Below, piece by piece: positions 1 through 10,485 of a stretch of DNA of 64,000 nucleotides (position 1 is its first letter; each line of letters begins with the position of its first letter). The stretch spans positions 992,001-1,056,000 of the forward strand of contig NW_024881278.1 of NCBI RefSeq assembly GCF_018691265.1. The letters run 5' to 3'. The notes under the pieces were generated by a model. It was not told where the DNA came from. It was given only the letters and a program-made list of their open reading frames with translations, and did not search any database. Origin of the DNA: Tyto alba (taxonomy: Eukaryota; Chordata; Aves; Strigiformes; Tytonidae). Both the position numbers and the translations under genes were made by a program.

Positions 1-3000
1 AACAAATATACACAGAACACTTAATAAACCACATTTGGGCAGGCATTGTGCATTATATACCATGCGAGATGCCCAACTTGCCTTCCAAGAAAAACACAAC
101 ACTGACTGAACACAGGCCAAGGATTTTCTCATTAGCGTGAATAGAGGTTAGGCAGGCACACAGTCTGTTTTCCATTTACAGAGGCAACCACTCCTAGGCG
201 TATTATACCTAAAATACACAGCTGGACCTTCTACAAAGAAATAGTTGTGGGTTTTGCCCAACTTTTGCTGCTAAACTCCTGTCTGCTTGGAATTCATATG
301 ATTTCCTCTGAAACTGGTGAGGATTGACATAATATGACACTGCTTTTCTTACAGTCTAACAGGGAATGGTCATCCCAGGCTGGTATTAAAAGAGCAATTT
401 CACTGGTGACTCTCTTGTTCAAGCAATTACCTGTGGCCATTATCTAAATGCATCACTTAGTCTTTGATGGCAAATTGTTTAAATAAGTAAGAGGGAACAA
501 AAATAGCTAGCAAATACCAGGAGATAATTTCACGGTTAACCCTATAAATGACAGTCTTATGAGAACAGCAGAGAAATTTTTAATAAAGGAATCACATACA
601 GATTAATAGCTTGGAAAGCAACAGGGGATTTTCTCTTCCACAGCAATGGGATTTTCAGCAGACCCAAACCAGTCCTCGTCTAAGTAGAAATGCGCTTATC
701 TATATCCATCTCCTCTGATGGTCTCACTTCTCATCATAAAGGGAAATCAAGATGAAGACTTGTTATTCCTGTGATTGCACCTCTAATTCTGCAGGAATCT
801 ACTTCCAACAACTACATCATAGCAAATGCAACAGGCACATTGTTTACAGCTGTCTGGCAAAGCCTACACTATGGGGAAGCAAATAAACCCAGATATGGGG
901 TATCCAAGCTGACCTCCTACCTCTAAGTCTGGCTCTTAGTACCAACAGTAGTTGCACTAAAATAATCCTTTTGATTGCATGCATTTCTAGGATTGAGACC
1001 TTTGTTATTAGAGAAAATAGTTTGATTCTCTGCACATGTATGGATTTGTCTTGCATTCATTTGGCTGACCAATTAGGAAAACAAGGGCAGTGTTAAGGGT
1101 TAAACATCGATCTCCGGGTTCCCTTGGCATGTTACCGAGCTGCTGCTAATAACACTGGTGGCAGTTTCCTGAGCTGTAACTCACAGCGTGATGAGAACAA
1201 CTTCTGATCTGATGAAAATTCCTCCCTCGCTACAGAAAAACACCCTATCGTTTAAAAGTTTTGAATGTGCTAACAGCTAATTTATTAAAGGAACTCCTGC
1301 AGTGTCCATGTTTACAGGGCTCAGGCTGCCTACAAAGGAAAGGCCTATTCGATGCACATAAGGGGAGCAGAACCGAGCTGTATTTTTGGAAAGGCAGCAC
1401 AGTGTGCCAGAAGAAGGGCTGGACTGATGAAAGGAACAGCTATGATGTTGTGCTGAGACTTCTTTCAGCCTTAACTAAAATGAGCACAGTTACGGATTGG
1501 AAAAGAAGAACAAATAAGAGTAAGTTGTATTTTATGAAGGTCAAAAGAAAGCGAAATGAGTTCAGGCCACTTTACAAGTACTGAGAAATACAAAACTTTC
1601 CTAGATGCTCAGATATAGTAATGAAGGAAAAACATACACGAGGGCAGACAGACATTTTAACTGATTCCTTGTTGTAGAGTGTCTCCTCTTTCTAGGAAGG
1701 TTTATAATTTTCCCTATAAATCCAAAGCTAAAATTTCTCAGCCCAAAAACTACTCTCCGCCCCAAACCAGGGACATAAAAGGGATGGAGGGAAGAGAGGC
1801 AGCATTTTCCAGACTTTTGTTTTTAACCAAGAAAGTAAGATACCTTCCACAAATTTTAAATGAGACAAATCCCCCTATTTTCTGCCCCCAAAAGCTGTAA
1901 CAGACATTTTCAGCCATCTCCAATAACAATCACATTCCAGATGTCTCTCTCTGACAAGCTGTTAGACTGCCAAAGCCTGAAAATGGAAGAAGTCCAAGAA
2001 AGAATTAGGTGTCCTCTACATCTAACAACATTACCTCATTACCTGCAAGTAAATATTAGGCATAGCCCGAGTTTAGAAAATAAGGCTAAGTGCAAGGAGC
2101 ACCTGGTTAACAAGCTAATGGGCTAAATAATTCTGTATAATTTTCAGACACTAACACTTATGTGTTAGATTTCCTCCTCCCAGCTGTGTCGCTTTGCTGA
2201 GAAGTGTTCATAAAATAATCTTAACAACTTTGCAGTATTCATTTAAATTAAATATATACACTTCAGCTTTCACTAAAATACCATTGTTAGAAGCCAACCA
2301 CTTGATGTGCTGTCAAGTGACACTCTAATGAGTATGATTTTTAATGGGCTTTAAGTAGCTCAAGGGAAAGAAGTAAAACCATGGATTGAACACCATGCTG
2401 AAGGTATGTGAGTCTGAGGTACTGCCTTGTCCCTCAGCCTCTGATGTATGAGGTACGAAAATACATGTTTCTGTAATAAGGATGCAGATAAATATGTTGA
2501 CATTACCTTTTCCTTACTTCATTCAGACAATTGTTGAAGTATCAAATAAAAATACATACATAATATTTCTGGCTCTGTGAATAAATTTATGTATTAAGTA
2601 TCACTAATTATAAGAAGCAGTGTTCTGTTCCTTGCTATTCACAGTCCGTAAGATCCACATATGTCTAGATTAACAACTTCCTTGCCTTGGTGGGGGCCCA
2701 AAACAAATGCCGTGTGGTGCTTCCAGCACAGCACAGTCATACATATGTGCACAATTTCTTCCTTATTCAACTTTACCTTTTACGTATCCCTTACTATTTT
2801 TAGGTCCGTCCCCCACCCTGCCCCGGCTCCTCGAAAGAAGAAGTAATGTTCTTAAATACTTTAGTGTTTTCTATGTTTAATCCTTTCTAACTTAAAACAA
2901 AGCTGTTCACGGCACAGGTCCATCCACTGAAGTGTTGTTAACTCCCTCCTCGCCCAAGCTGTGATCCTACCACTGTCTCGTGGTTCCTCCACCGTTTGAA

Positions 3001-6000
3001 GTAGTCAGGTCACAATGTGTTGGCTAGTTTTATCATCTGAAGTACAGATAATACCTCAATTTACCTCAAAAAGCTTAACAGTCATCTTCCATCTGTGATT
3101 TTCCTATGAAGAGGATATTTCTGTGCCTCTGCCCCAGCCTCACTAGTTCCGCCTCACTTGCCCTATAAAAGGATTTATATCCAAGTTCTCCACCAAGGAC
3201 TCGTTAATCTCCTGAAGCTGGTCAGCAGCCTTTTTAGTGCTTTTGCTCCCTGTACCAGAATGGTGCCTAAACAACATTTTCTGCCACCGTTCTTCTCAAG
3301 GAGGCACAGTGGGAGAGTTTTAAGATGACCCTAATGCCCTGCTCTGGATGTTCTGCTTGCTAAGCTTCATTAGTGCCTGGCATGATCGAGCACGGGCAGA
3401 TGTGGCTCCACGTTGCTATCAGGAAAGCCGTGTGGTGATGCCCCACGGTGGGGACACTGAAAACAAAAAAATCAGGTACAAGGAAAAGGGACAAGAAAAA
3501 ACTAGTCTGGGGCAACGCACAGAGACCCCACAGGAGAAGATTAAACCTCAGTGTTTGATCGGTAGGAGACCGGAACGCTCTTTACAGAACAGCCAGGGCT
3601 GTGAAGTAACTTGAGGAGTTATTTTAATGCCAGTGGCTGCTCAGCCTATGGATCAGTGTGCTTTTGTAGCTGTGGATGCATATATATCTCTCACCTTGTC
3701 TGCACCCCATTCACTGTGATATTGGCTCGTAGTGCTACCGGGCTCATCATCTCCTCTAGTCATCACATTACTGTCTCTGTTAAAAAGCATCCTATATCAT
3801 CTTTCCGAGGTTTCTTGAACTGCTTATAAACAAGTCTGTGACATGTGACATGAAGTCATCCATAATTATAAAGTACTGAAAATACATTAAAAATAACCCA
3901 ACATATTTTTTCATGTATATACTCTTGCAATGATAATATGCATGCAGTAGGCTGAAAGGCCAAAAATATTTTAATATCCATTTGGAAGGGGCCAGAAAAC
4001 TTCCCTTCTGCCAGCTAGGTATTAAATTAAATTAAGACAAATTCCTTGCATATGGATAACAGTCCCGTAAAAGTCACCACAAGGCCAGAGGAAGAGGGAA
4101 AAAATATTTTATACAATGCCCTTCTAGAGCGTAACAACGGAAAAAGTCTTGATGGCACAAAGGACAATTTCATTGCAGAGGTAACCATCCTGTTGAAACA
4201 CGCACATCCAATCATGCAAGCCAGTCTGAGGTCTCTGGAGCATGACAGGAGTGTCAGCATATGTTAAAAAGACTCACAGGCTGTGATTCACACGAAGTGC
4301 CCCAGCCCTAAAAGCACATGGCAGAGCAAGGCAGCCCAAAGGCAGCCATATGGCGTTTCTGAGCTGAGGGTCCGGCTGCAGGAGTGAGCAGCACCTTCAG
4401 GGGCTACAGGATCTTGGGGAGATTTTCAAAGAGCACTACAGAAATTCTGCCGTCCCCTCCTAAAGCATCATGCCTGAGAACTATTGTAATTTTACCTGAT
4501 AACGCATGCCTCAATCTGAGATATTCAAGAGTCTGAATTATTTCGAAGCACCTATCTGATGTGCTTTCAGAAGGTCTGGTACTAACAGGCTGCCTCCTTC
4601 GATGCTTTTGATTATTTTTCCTAAACTGCTGGAGATTTTGATGGCAGTCATGAACCAGATTCCACAACAGATTTTAGTCCATAAAAACAAATTAAGCAGA
4701 GAAAAATTCTCTCTACTTCTTGGTACTGCATTTTTGCATTACTACATTTGCCCCATATATTCCAGGAAATCCTAGTCATCATATGGATCATAAAAGCTGA
4801 GCCAGTCACTGCGTGAGGATGTAGACATCAGCCTCCAATGCCTATAAGGAGCTATAATACCAAATCCAAATTGGTTAAAGCGTGCTTAAAGGGTGCTGGT
4901 GGGGTTTGTGGTTGTTGGGTTTTTTGTTTGTTTGTTTTCGTTGTTGGGTTTTTAAGTTCTAGCTTTTGTTGACCAAAAAAAGGAAAGCTCCAGCAGAGGT
5001 CAGTTATTTCTAAAGGTTTATTTAAGTTCAGGAGTCAAAGCACTGATTTTTGACAGTCTCAAAAAATGATACCGCTCCAGGATTTGCAAACAGAAACAGC
5101 AGAACTACTATCCAGGGCACAATCTCTGAAGAGACATGACAAATTTGTTCACTGGCTAAGTCCAGCAATTTCTGTCATCATTTAGTAGCACAGAAACGTC
5201 TGTTGGAAAACAAGGAAAATCCTTCTCCCAACAGTTGAAGAATACTTAAAGATTTGTTACTTACGCTCTCTCTAATCGTCTGCTCTGAGCCTGTGGCTGG
5301 GGACTAATTACAGTAACTACTGAAAAAACAAAACATATATTATGCTGTGTATTTTACTGAAAATATACTATAATGAATTTCAGTGGGAGAAGAAAAACAG
5401 GGTATTTAAATCTCCTGGCAGAAATGTGTGTTTATGAAAATCAGCCCCTAGGATGAGGAGACGAGAAGAAAGTATTGTTACCTATACGCTAACAAGATTT
5501 CTGACATATGTACCCCGGTAGGTCAAATAACAGACAAAAGTACCCCATCCTTGGGACTAAACTTGCCCTTTAACATTCAATGAATTGTAGACTAAGTCCA
5601 ACCTGACAAGTACAAGCTGGATGGGACAATTATTCTCAGAGAAGAAACAGCAATTATGAAACTTAACACTGCTTTAAAAGGCCCATGTGCAGATGAGACA
5701 GCGGTTTCTAACATTTTCTCTATTTTTTTTTCATTTCTTTTTCTTTTCCGTAGAATAAAAGCAGAACCGATTCCTCCTTGTTCTGCTGTTTTTAGACAGC
5801 TATAGCTTTGTTTTGGACATGACTGAAGGAAGACAACTTGTAATTCATAACATATTTTTGTCAAAATCTTTATGCCATACCTGGCAGATGGCTCAATAAA
5901 TAAACGAGGAACATCAATAAACACAGCAAAGAGCTGTTCTTTAAAGTGGAAAGTATGGTCCCAATCCTTGCTAACGTACACAGTGAAGCTCTGGCATATG

Positions 6001-6040
6001 CAGAGGACACCTGTGAGATGCTCTTGCTTGCCCCAGCAAG
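1..6040. other. Unassigned non-coding sequence
   Basis: No coding region, RNA gene or recognisable interspersed repeat was found. Open frames are short, overlap on both strands and lack splice context or protein-like composition. A TATA-like string near 3163 is isolated and leads to no open frame of note. The only simple repeat is the T/G-rich stretch listed separately. This is ordinary single-copy vertebrate intergenic or intronic DNA as far as can be read by eye. Confidence 0.7.
4896..4954. repeat. T/G-rich simple repeat
   Basis: This is an imperfect run of T tracts broken by single G or GG (TTTG and TTG units). Similar G-interrupted T stretches recur at 37619, 44326, 55043 and 56991. It is simple sequence with no sign of a parent transposon. 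Confidence 0.75.
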
Positions 6041-6164
6041 GAGCTTGGCTGGCTCATGGCTTCCCTGGCTGAGATCAGCCGAGCTGCTGCTAGTGCAGGG
6101 GAGGAGAAAACTGCTATGAGAGCGGGAGCCCCGGGGTGCTTTGAACCCCTCTCTCTCTGCACAG

Positions 6165-6243
6165 GGATGTGTTTGTGAGGGACCAGGTGGTGCGTGGGGC
6201 GCTGAAAACGCTGGGTGCCTCCAGAGACTGGGGACTCATCGAC
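6165..6243 (+). CDS. Candidate internal coding exon, gene unknown
   Basis: A pyrimidine-rich tract ending in CACAG (AG at 6163-6164) precedes 79 open bases, and GAC|GTGAGC at 6241-6249 is a good donor. The exon would start with one base completing a split codon, carry 26 codons and end in phase 0. The reading includes VFVRDQVVRGALKTLGAS followed by RDWGLID. Most third positions are G or C, in contrast with the AT-rich surroundings, and the peptide mixes charged and hydrophobic residues as folded proteins do. The frame stays open past the donor, so closure by a stop does not define the end. I do not recognise the protein family and see no partner exon. It could be an exon of a gene with very long introns, an orphan or decayed exon, or chance in a GC-richer patch (about 6040-6440). 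The overlapping 158-codon frame on the - strand has no splice support. Confidence 0.33.
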
Positions 6244-7639
6244 GTGAGCCTCCCCATCCATATTTCCCCATTTCATGGGGCAGCTTCTCTGCACAACTGT
6301 GGTTTCTTTGCTTGTCTTGGGGGACCAAAATGGCCCCAACCTGTAATGCGCTTTGGCCATGCAAACCGGTGAAAAGCTTTTCCTCAGCCTCTCTGCCAAG
6401 CTGCATGGAAAGGAAGGAGAATCTGCTCCAGAGCCAGCCAGACACAAACGTGGAAAGAACAGGCGATTCTGAAGTGAGGAATGAAAAGGAGGGACTCCTG
6501 TGATTATATCTTACACATTACAGGAAAAACAAAGAAAGAAAAGCTGAGAATAAAGAAGGAATCATTTCAGCTTTCCTGCATAGAAGGGCAAAAAGCAGCT
6601 TCAGCTACCAACTTCATTATTTTTGCAGTCTTATAACTTACAGCTCAAACAAACTGCTCTCAGTTCTAACATTTGTTTCTGGTTTCAGACTAGTAGAAAT
6701 CTAATTTCCTTCTCCCCAAGAGCAAATGTCAGCACAAGCGGGATCTGAAATTTGTTGCTTGACACCTGCAGCAAAGAGCTAAATTGAGAGTAATATTTCA
6801 AAGAGGTACTTGGGAGGTATGCGCTTAAATTTGGTTAACAGACAAGCAGGCTTGTGTATGTTCCTCCTACACACTGCCTCTAAAATGTATCCCCCCCCGC
6901 CCCAGACTGACATAAGGCAAAGGAAGGGGAACTGCTAGAACCACTCTGATTGGAACCATGCAGGCCAAATTCAGTGGTTTAGGAAACCTCATAAGTCTGG
7001 CTTCAGAAATAAGTATTATGATTTTACACTTCTAAACACACAGGCCAGAAAAGCCTGACTAGCTTTTACATCATTTGCTGGGTTAATAGTAAAAACAATC
7101 TACAAATAAAATAAATGTCTGATATTTGTGATTCGGGGTAATTCCAGATTAAAATCCTGATGGCTATACACAGTCAGCATCCTCTCTCCTCCTACCCTTG
7201 CTTCAGTGTCTAGATTTCTACAGCACTGCAAGCAATCTGCCTCTGAGTTTTGCAAGAAGAAATCAGCAACCAGTACTGGCTGTGAGCTACTAACTGCAAC
7301 CCAGGGATTTCTGGAGAGTTTATGACACTCAGCATCCTGTGAAGAGGTATTCAGAAATTCAGTATTTAAAGTGTCAAAGCGCGTTTTCAGTTGTCACATC
7401 AGCCTGAATAGCCACATATCTTATTCATATATAAACAAATACACATTTAGGACAACTGAGCCATGGAAATGTAAGCAGGGAACCAGGTAAGATTAAAAAT
7501 CAAATTACCTGCCTTCATGTCCTCTGCTAGAAACACAGGAGTACAAGAACGTATATGGCATTTCAACTTACTAGAGCATAAATGATGTAAATTAATATTG
7601 CTTCCACAATGCAAAAGAACAAAGCAAAACTAAAAGGAT

Positions 7640-7720
7640 GCGACAGATCTCAAATTGATCTAAATTGGCATAGCTCCATTAAAGTCATTGGAACCAAGGT
7701 TGTAATCCATTTGTCTTCAA
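7640..7720. repeat. Ancient palindromic amniote repeat relic
   Basis: The stretch reads as two diverged inverted arms around a centre of the form CTCCATTAAAGTCATTGGAA (7672-7691). The left flank carries TTGATCTAAATTGGCATAG and the right flank a degraded mirror of it. The layout follows the high-copy amniote element whose core is CCATTGAAGTCAATGG flanked by TTTACAC-type arms, known from turtle, crocodile and bird sequence. The family name is not assigned here. A second, clearer copy is at 16156-16242. Confidence 0.5.
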
Positions 7721-8320
7721 TACAGGAATAGCAATATTTGGACAGGCTAACAGTTATTAGAAATTCCACTGGCATGGAGTTTCTTTAATCTTAAAATCAA
7801 GTGATGTCTCAAAGGCGCTAACTGGAAGATTGCCATTACTTTCAGCACCCTCTTCTAAAGCTGCTACAGCACCAATAATTAATGCAAAGGGCAGATTATG
7901 CACATGCAGTAGTACAAACATATTAAAAGTTCTGATTTAAGTAAGAAAAAATTGCCTGTAGCCTGCCACCCACAGGGACCATTCTACTATTTTTAAGTCA
8001 ATTAGTTCAACTTCTCTCAAAAGTCAGCCCTCTCTATCCTCGTTAGTGGTGACAAACACAGTTTACTGCACTTATTATTCCTTTAACAGCTCATTAGAAC
8101 TGGAATACATTAGTGCCAAAGGATCTAAAGGCCATTTATCATCAATTTCTTTAAATATAAAACAAAAGACAAAAGCCATCTAAAATCACCAGAAGGATTG
8201 CAATTACTGTAAATAGGATAACTTAGAAAACTGAAACAAAAAGCCAGCAACATCTGTATTTGTTGATCAGTACTTCAGAATTAAAAGAAAGTGGGAAACA
8301 CTGTTTCCTAGCTTCTACGG

Positions 8321-8351
8321 AAAAAAAAAAAAAAAAAAGAAAAGAAAAAAA
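8321..8351. repeat. Poly(A)-rich tract
   Basis: Eighteen A (8321-8338) are followed by GAAAAGAAAAAAAG. It may be a decayed retroposon tail, but no retroposon body is recognisable upstream, so it is listed as simple sequence. Confidence 0.8.
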
Positions 8352-10279
8352 GATATTTTCTTTCAAAAGTGGAAACACATTCAAAAACCAATAGGACTAT
8401 TCTGAGACAGTGCACTGATGAGGTACAGATGAGTGCAGTGCTGATGTACCAAGAGTGGGAAGAGTCTGACCAACCGACACTATGAAATGCAGTATCTTCT
8501 TACAACAAGCATCATTCAGAAAGTGCCATACTCACCATTAAATCTGGTTGTTTTCCAGGATAGTGATTGCATAGATCTAGTAAATGTTCACAGAAACCAT
8601 ATATTTCATTATTAGTCACTTGTATTGGGCTTTTCCAGAAGTATTGTATTATGATAAAAATTATCAGATGCATTTTAGGAAAAACAGTTAAGCTTTCTGC
8701 ATGAAAAATTAATCATTATGTATAATTACAACATAATAATAGGAATTACCGGCTAAATAGTCTCATCAATTCCTATAAGGAAAATGCCTCTAGATGCCTT
8801 TAGCTGAAACTAATTGGGTTGAACAGGAAAATAGTCGGAAAAGCTGAAGAATTTATCAGACAATGACAAGCTTTTTATATATTTTTGAACCATCTTATGA
8901 TTTCTATCCCATGGGCATAACACTTTGTGCTTCATTTTTTAAAAAACTTCCACAGAAATATTATCATTACCTCTTAAATTTTACAGTGATTTTTCATAAG
9001 GGAAACACTTTTCACATTTGGGGAACTCTTTAGTACATAAAAGACTTAAATGTGTCTGCATTAGTCTGGGAAAAAAAAAAAAAAGAAACACGTATTTAAA
9101 AACAGGAGAATCAAACCAAATGGAATTTCTTAAAGCCACAGTGCAACAAAAGTCCTGCCCAAAATGATTAAGGAAAATTGTCTATAGCCTACACCTGAGA
9201 GATTGAAAAGGTTCGGTATCCATGCAGACTAACTCTAGCATGGCTTTGCACCATGAGTAGTCCGGCCAAGGTCAGAAGGGAGAGCTACAAGAGGAATCCC
9301 AAGTGCCAGCCCTACAGAGCATCAGGTACCCTCTCCCCTTGGTTAGCAGGAGTAGAGGGTGGCTCAAGGCTCACGGCCAGCACGAGAAAAGCTGGCAGAG
9401 GGCTGAAGTGGAGCAGAGAGATGGTCCTTGGAGAATTTGTGGACCTCAGAGAGCATCGCCGTGTCCTGCTGAAAGCAGCCTCTGCGGGTGGGAGGAGGCC
9501 AACAGGCAAGAGGTGATTTACCACCAGGTTCCTGTCAGTCATAAAACACGATGCTTTTTGCTGAGGAGGCTGGCATTTTACATTCGAACATTTAGTTTGG
9601 AAGCAAGGAAAGTTGATCAAGTTAATGCAAGTTAAGTGTTTACAGCTCCTCACCTCAGCACAGTAACTCAGCACTCCCAGCACCAGCCATTCGTAAGTGA
9701 AACACTTTAACTCGCAGCACAGTACTTTAACCCCATAACTTTAATTCAGGCACACTTTTTAAGCAGCATCATAAGTCATTTAAAAAGGAGCATTACGGAA
9801 ACACCCTCAATTTTTCCTATATGGACAAATCAGAGCCATTGACAGTAGCTTCTAATTTTACCTGAACCTATGAAGGTCAAAAAGACAGTTTTATAAAAGC
9901 ATTAATGTTTTAATGCTCTGAATTAATGTAGAGAAGCCTCGATTAGTAAATTTCTTTCTTTAGGGAGAATGTCTTCTCTCTATGTTTATTTTAATTAAAT
10001 ACAAAACAATGTCACTAAAACAGATCCCCAACACCATACAGGAAACGAGATGGTTAATCTGACTTTTTTCTTTTTCAGGCTATAAAGACAAATGTATTCA
10101 GAGAAAGGGATAACCGCATTTAAAATGCAGAACTGATATTCCCTACCTAACATGATAAATCGGAAAAACACAAATATATCTAATGCATATTTATGAAGGG
10201 CAGCATTTAACTGCTCTACAATATTCTGAATAAAACCCCGTAGAAGGTCTGTGCAGCTTATTCTGAAGGTGGCCTCACA

Positions 10280-10485
10280 CCTACGCAAGAGCAAAGGTGC
10301 CAGACCCCGCGGGTTGGGTGTCGGGTGTGAATCAACAAACCTCTCCACTTGCTACCCAGTAATGATGAAGGGCGGCGACGGCCCCCTGCAACGGGCACCC
10401 GCTCTGCACCCACGCGCACGCAGCTTCTCGGTGCTCAACGCCACGTGCGGGTGAGACGATCGGCATATGCAGTAACAGCTACGCT
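10280..10485 (+). promoter_or_regulatory. Small CpG-dense cluster, possible promoter or first exon
   Basis: About nineteen CpG dinucleotides fall within roughly 205 bases, in a region where CpG is otherwise rare. Dense CpG in vertebrate DNA usually marks sequence kept unmethylated in the germ line, such as promoters or some enhancers. Inside it, on the + strand, tandem ATG codons at 10362 and 10365 open a frame of 29 GC-rich codons that ends at a GTGAG donor at 10451. Directly beyond the donor the same frame meets TGA, as expected at an exon edge but also at a chance ORF end. No TATA box is evident. It may be an alternative promoter, an orphan CpG island, or just a GC-rich pocket. Confidence 0.4.

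Larger units (their letters stand above)
6244..9240. other. Unassigned non-coding sequence
   Basis: A GC-richer patch trails off by about 6440, followed by AT-rich single-copy sequence. It contains a short C tract near 6891, the palindromic repeat relic at 7640-7720 and an A-rich run at 8321-8351, both listed separately. I see no gene. Confidence 0.65.

Noticed and set aside
3150..3260. CCTATAAAAGG TATA-box-like string
   Set aside because: TATA strings are common in AT-rich DNA. No CpG cluster, exon or open frame follows.
5971..6447. 158-codon frame on the - strand over the exon candidate
   Set aside because: It is the antisense shadow of a GC-rich patch. Splice signals support only the + strand reading at 6165-6243.
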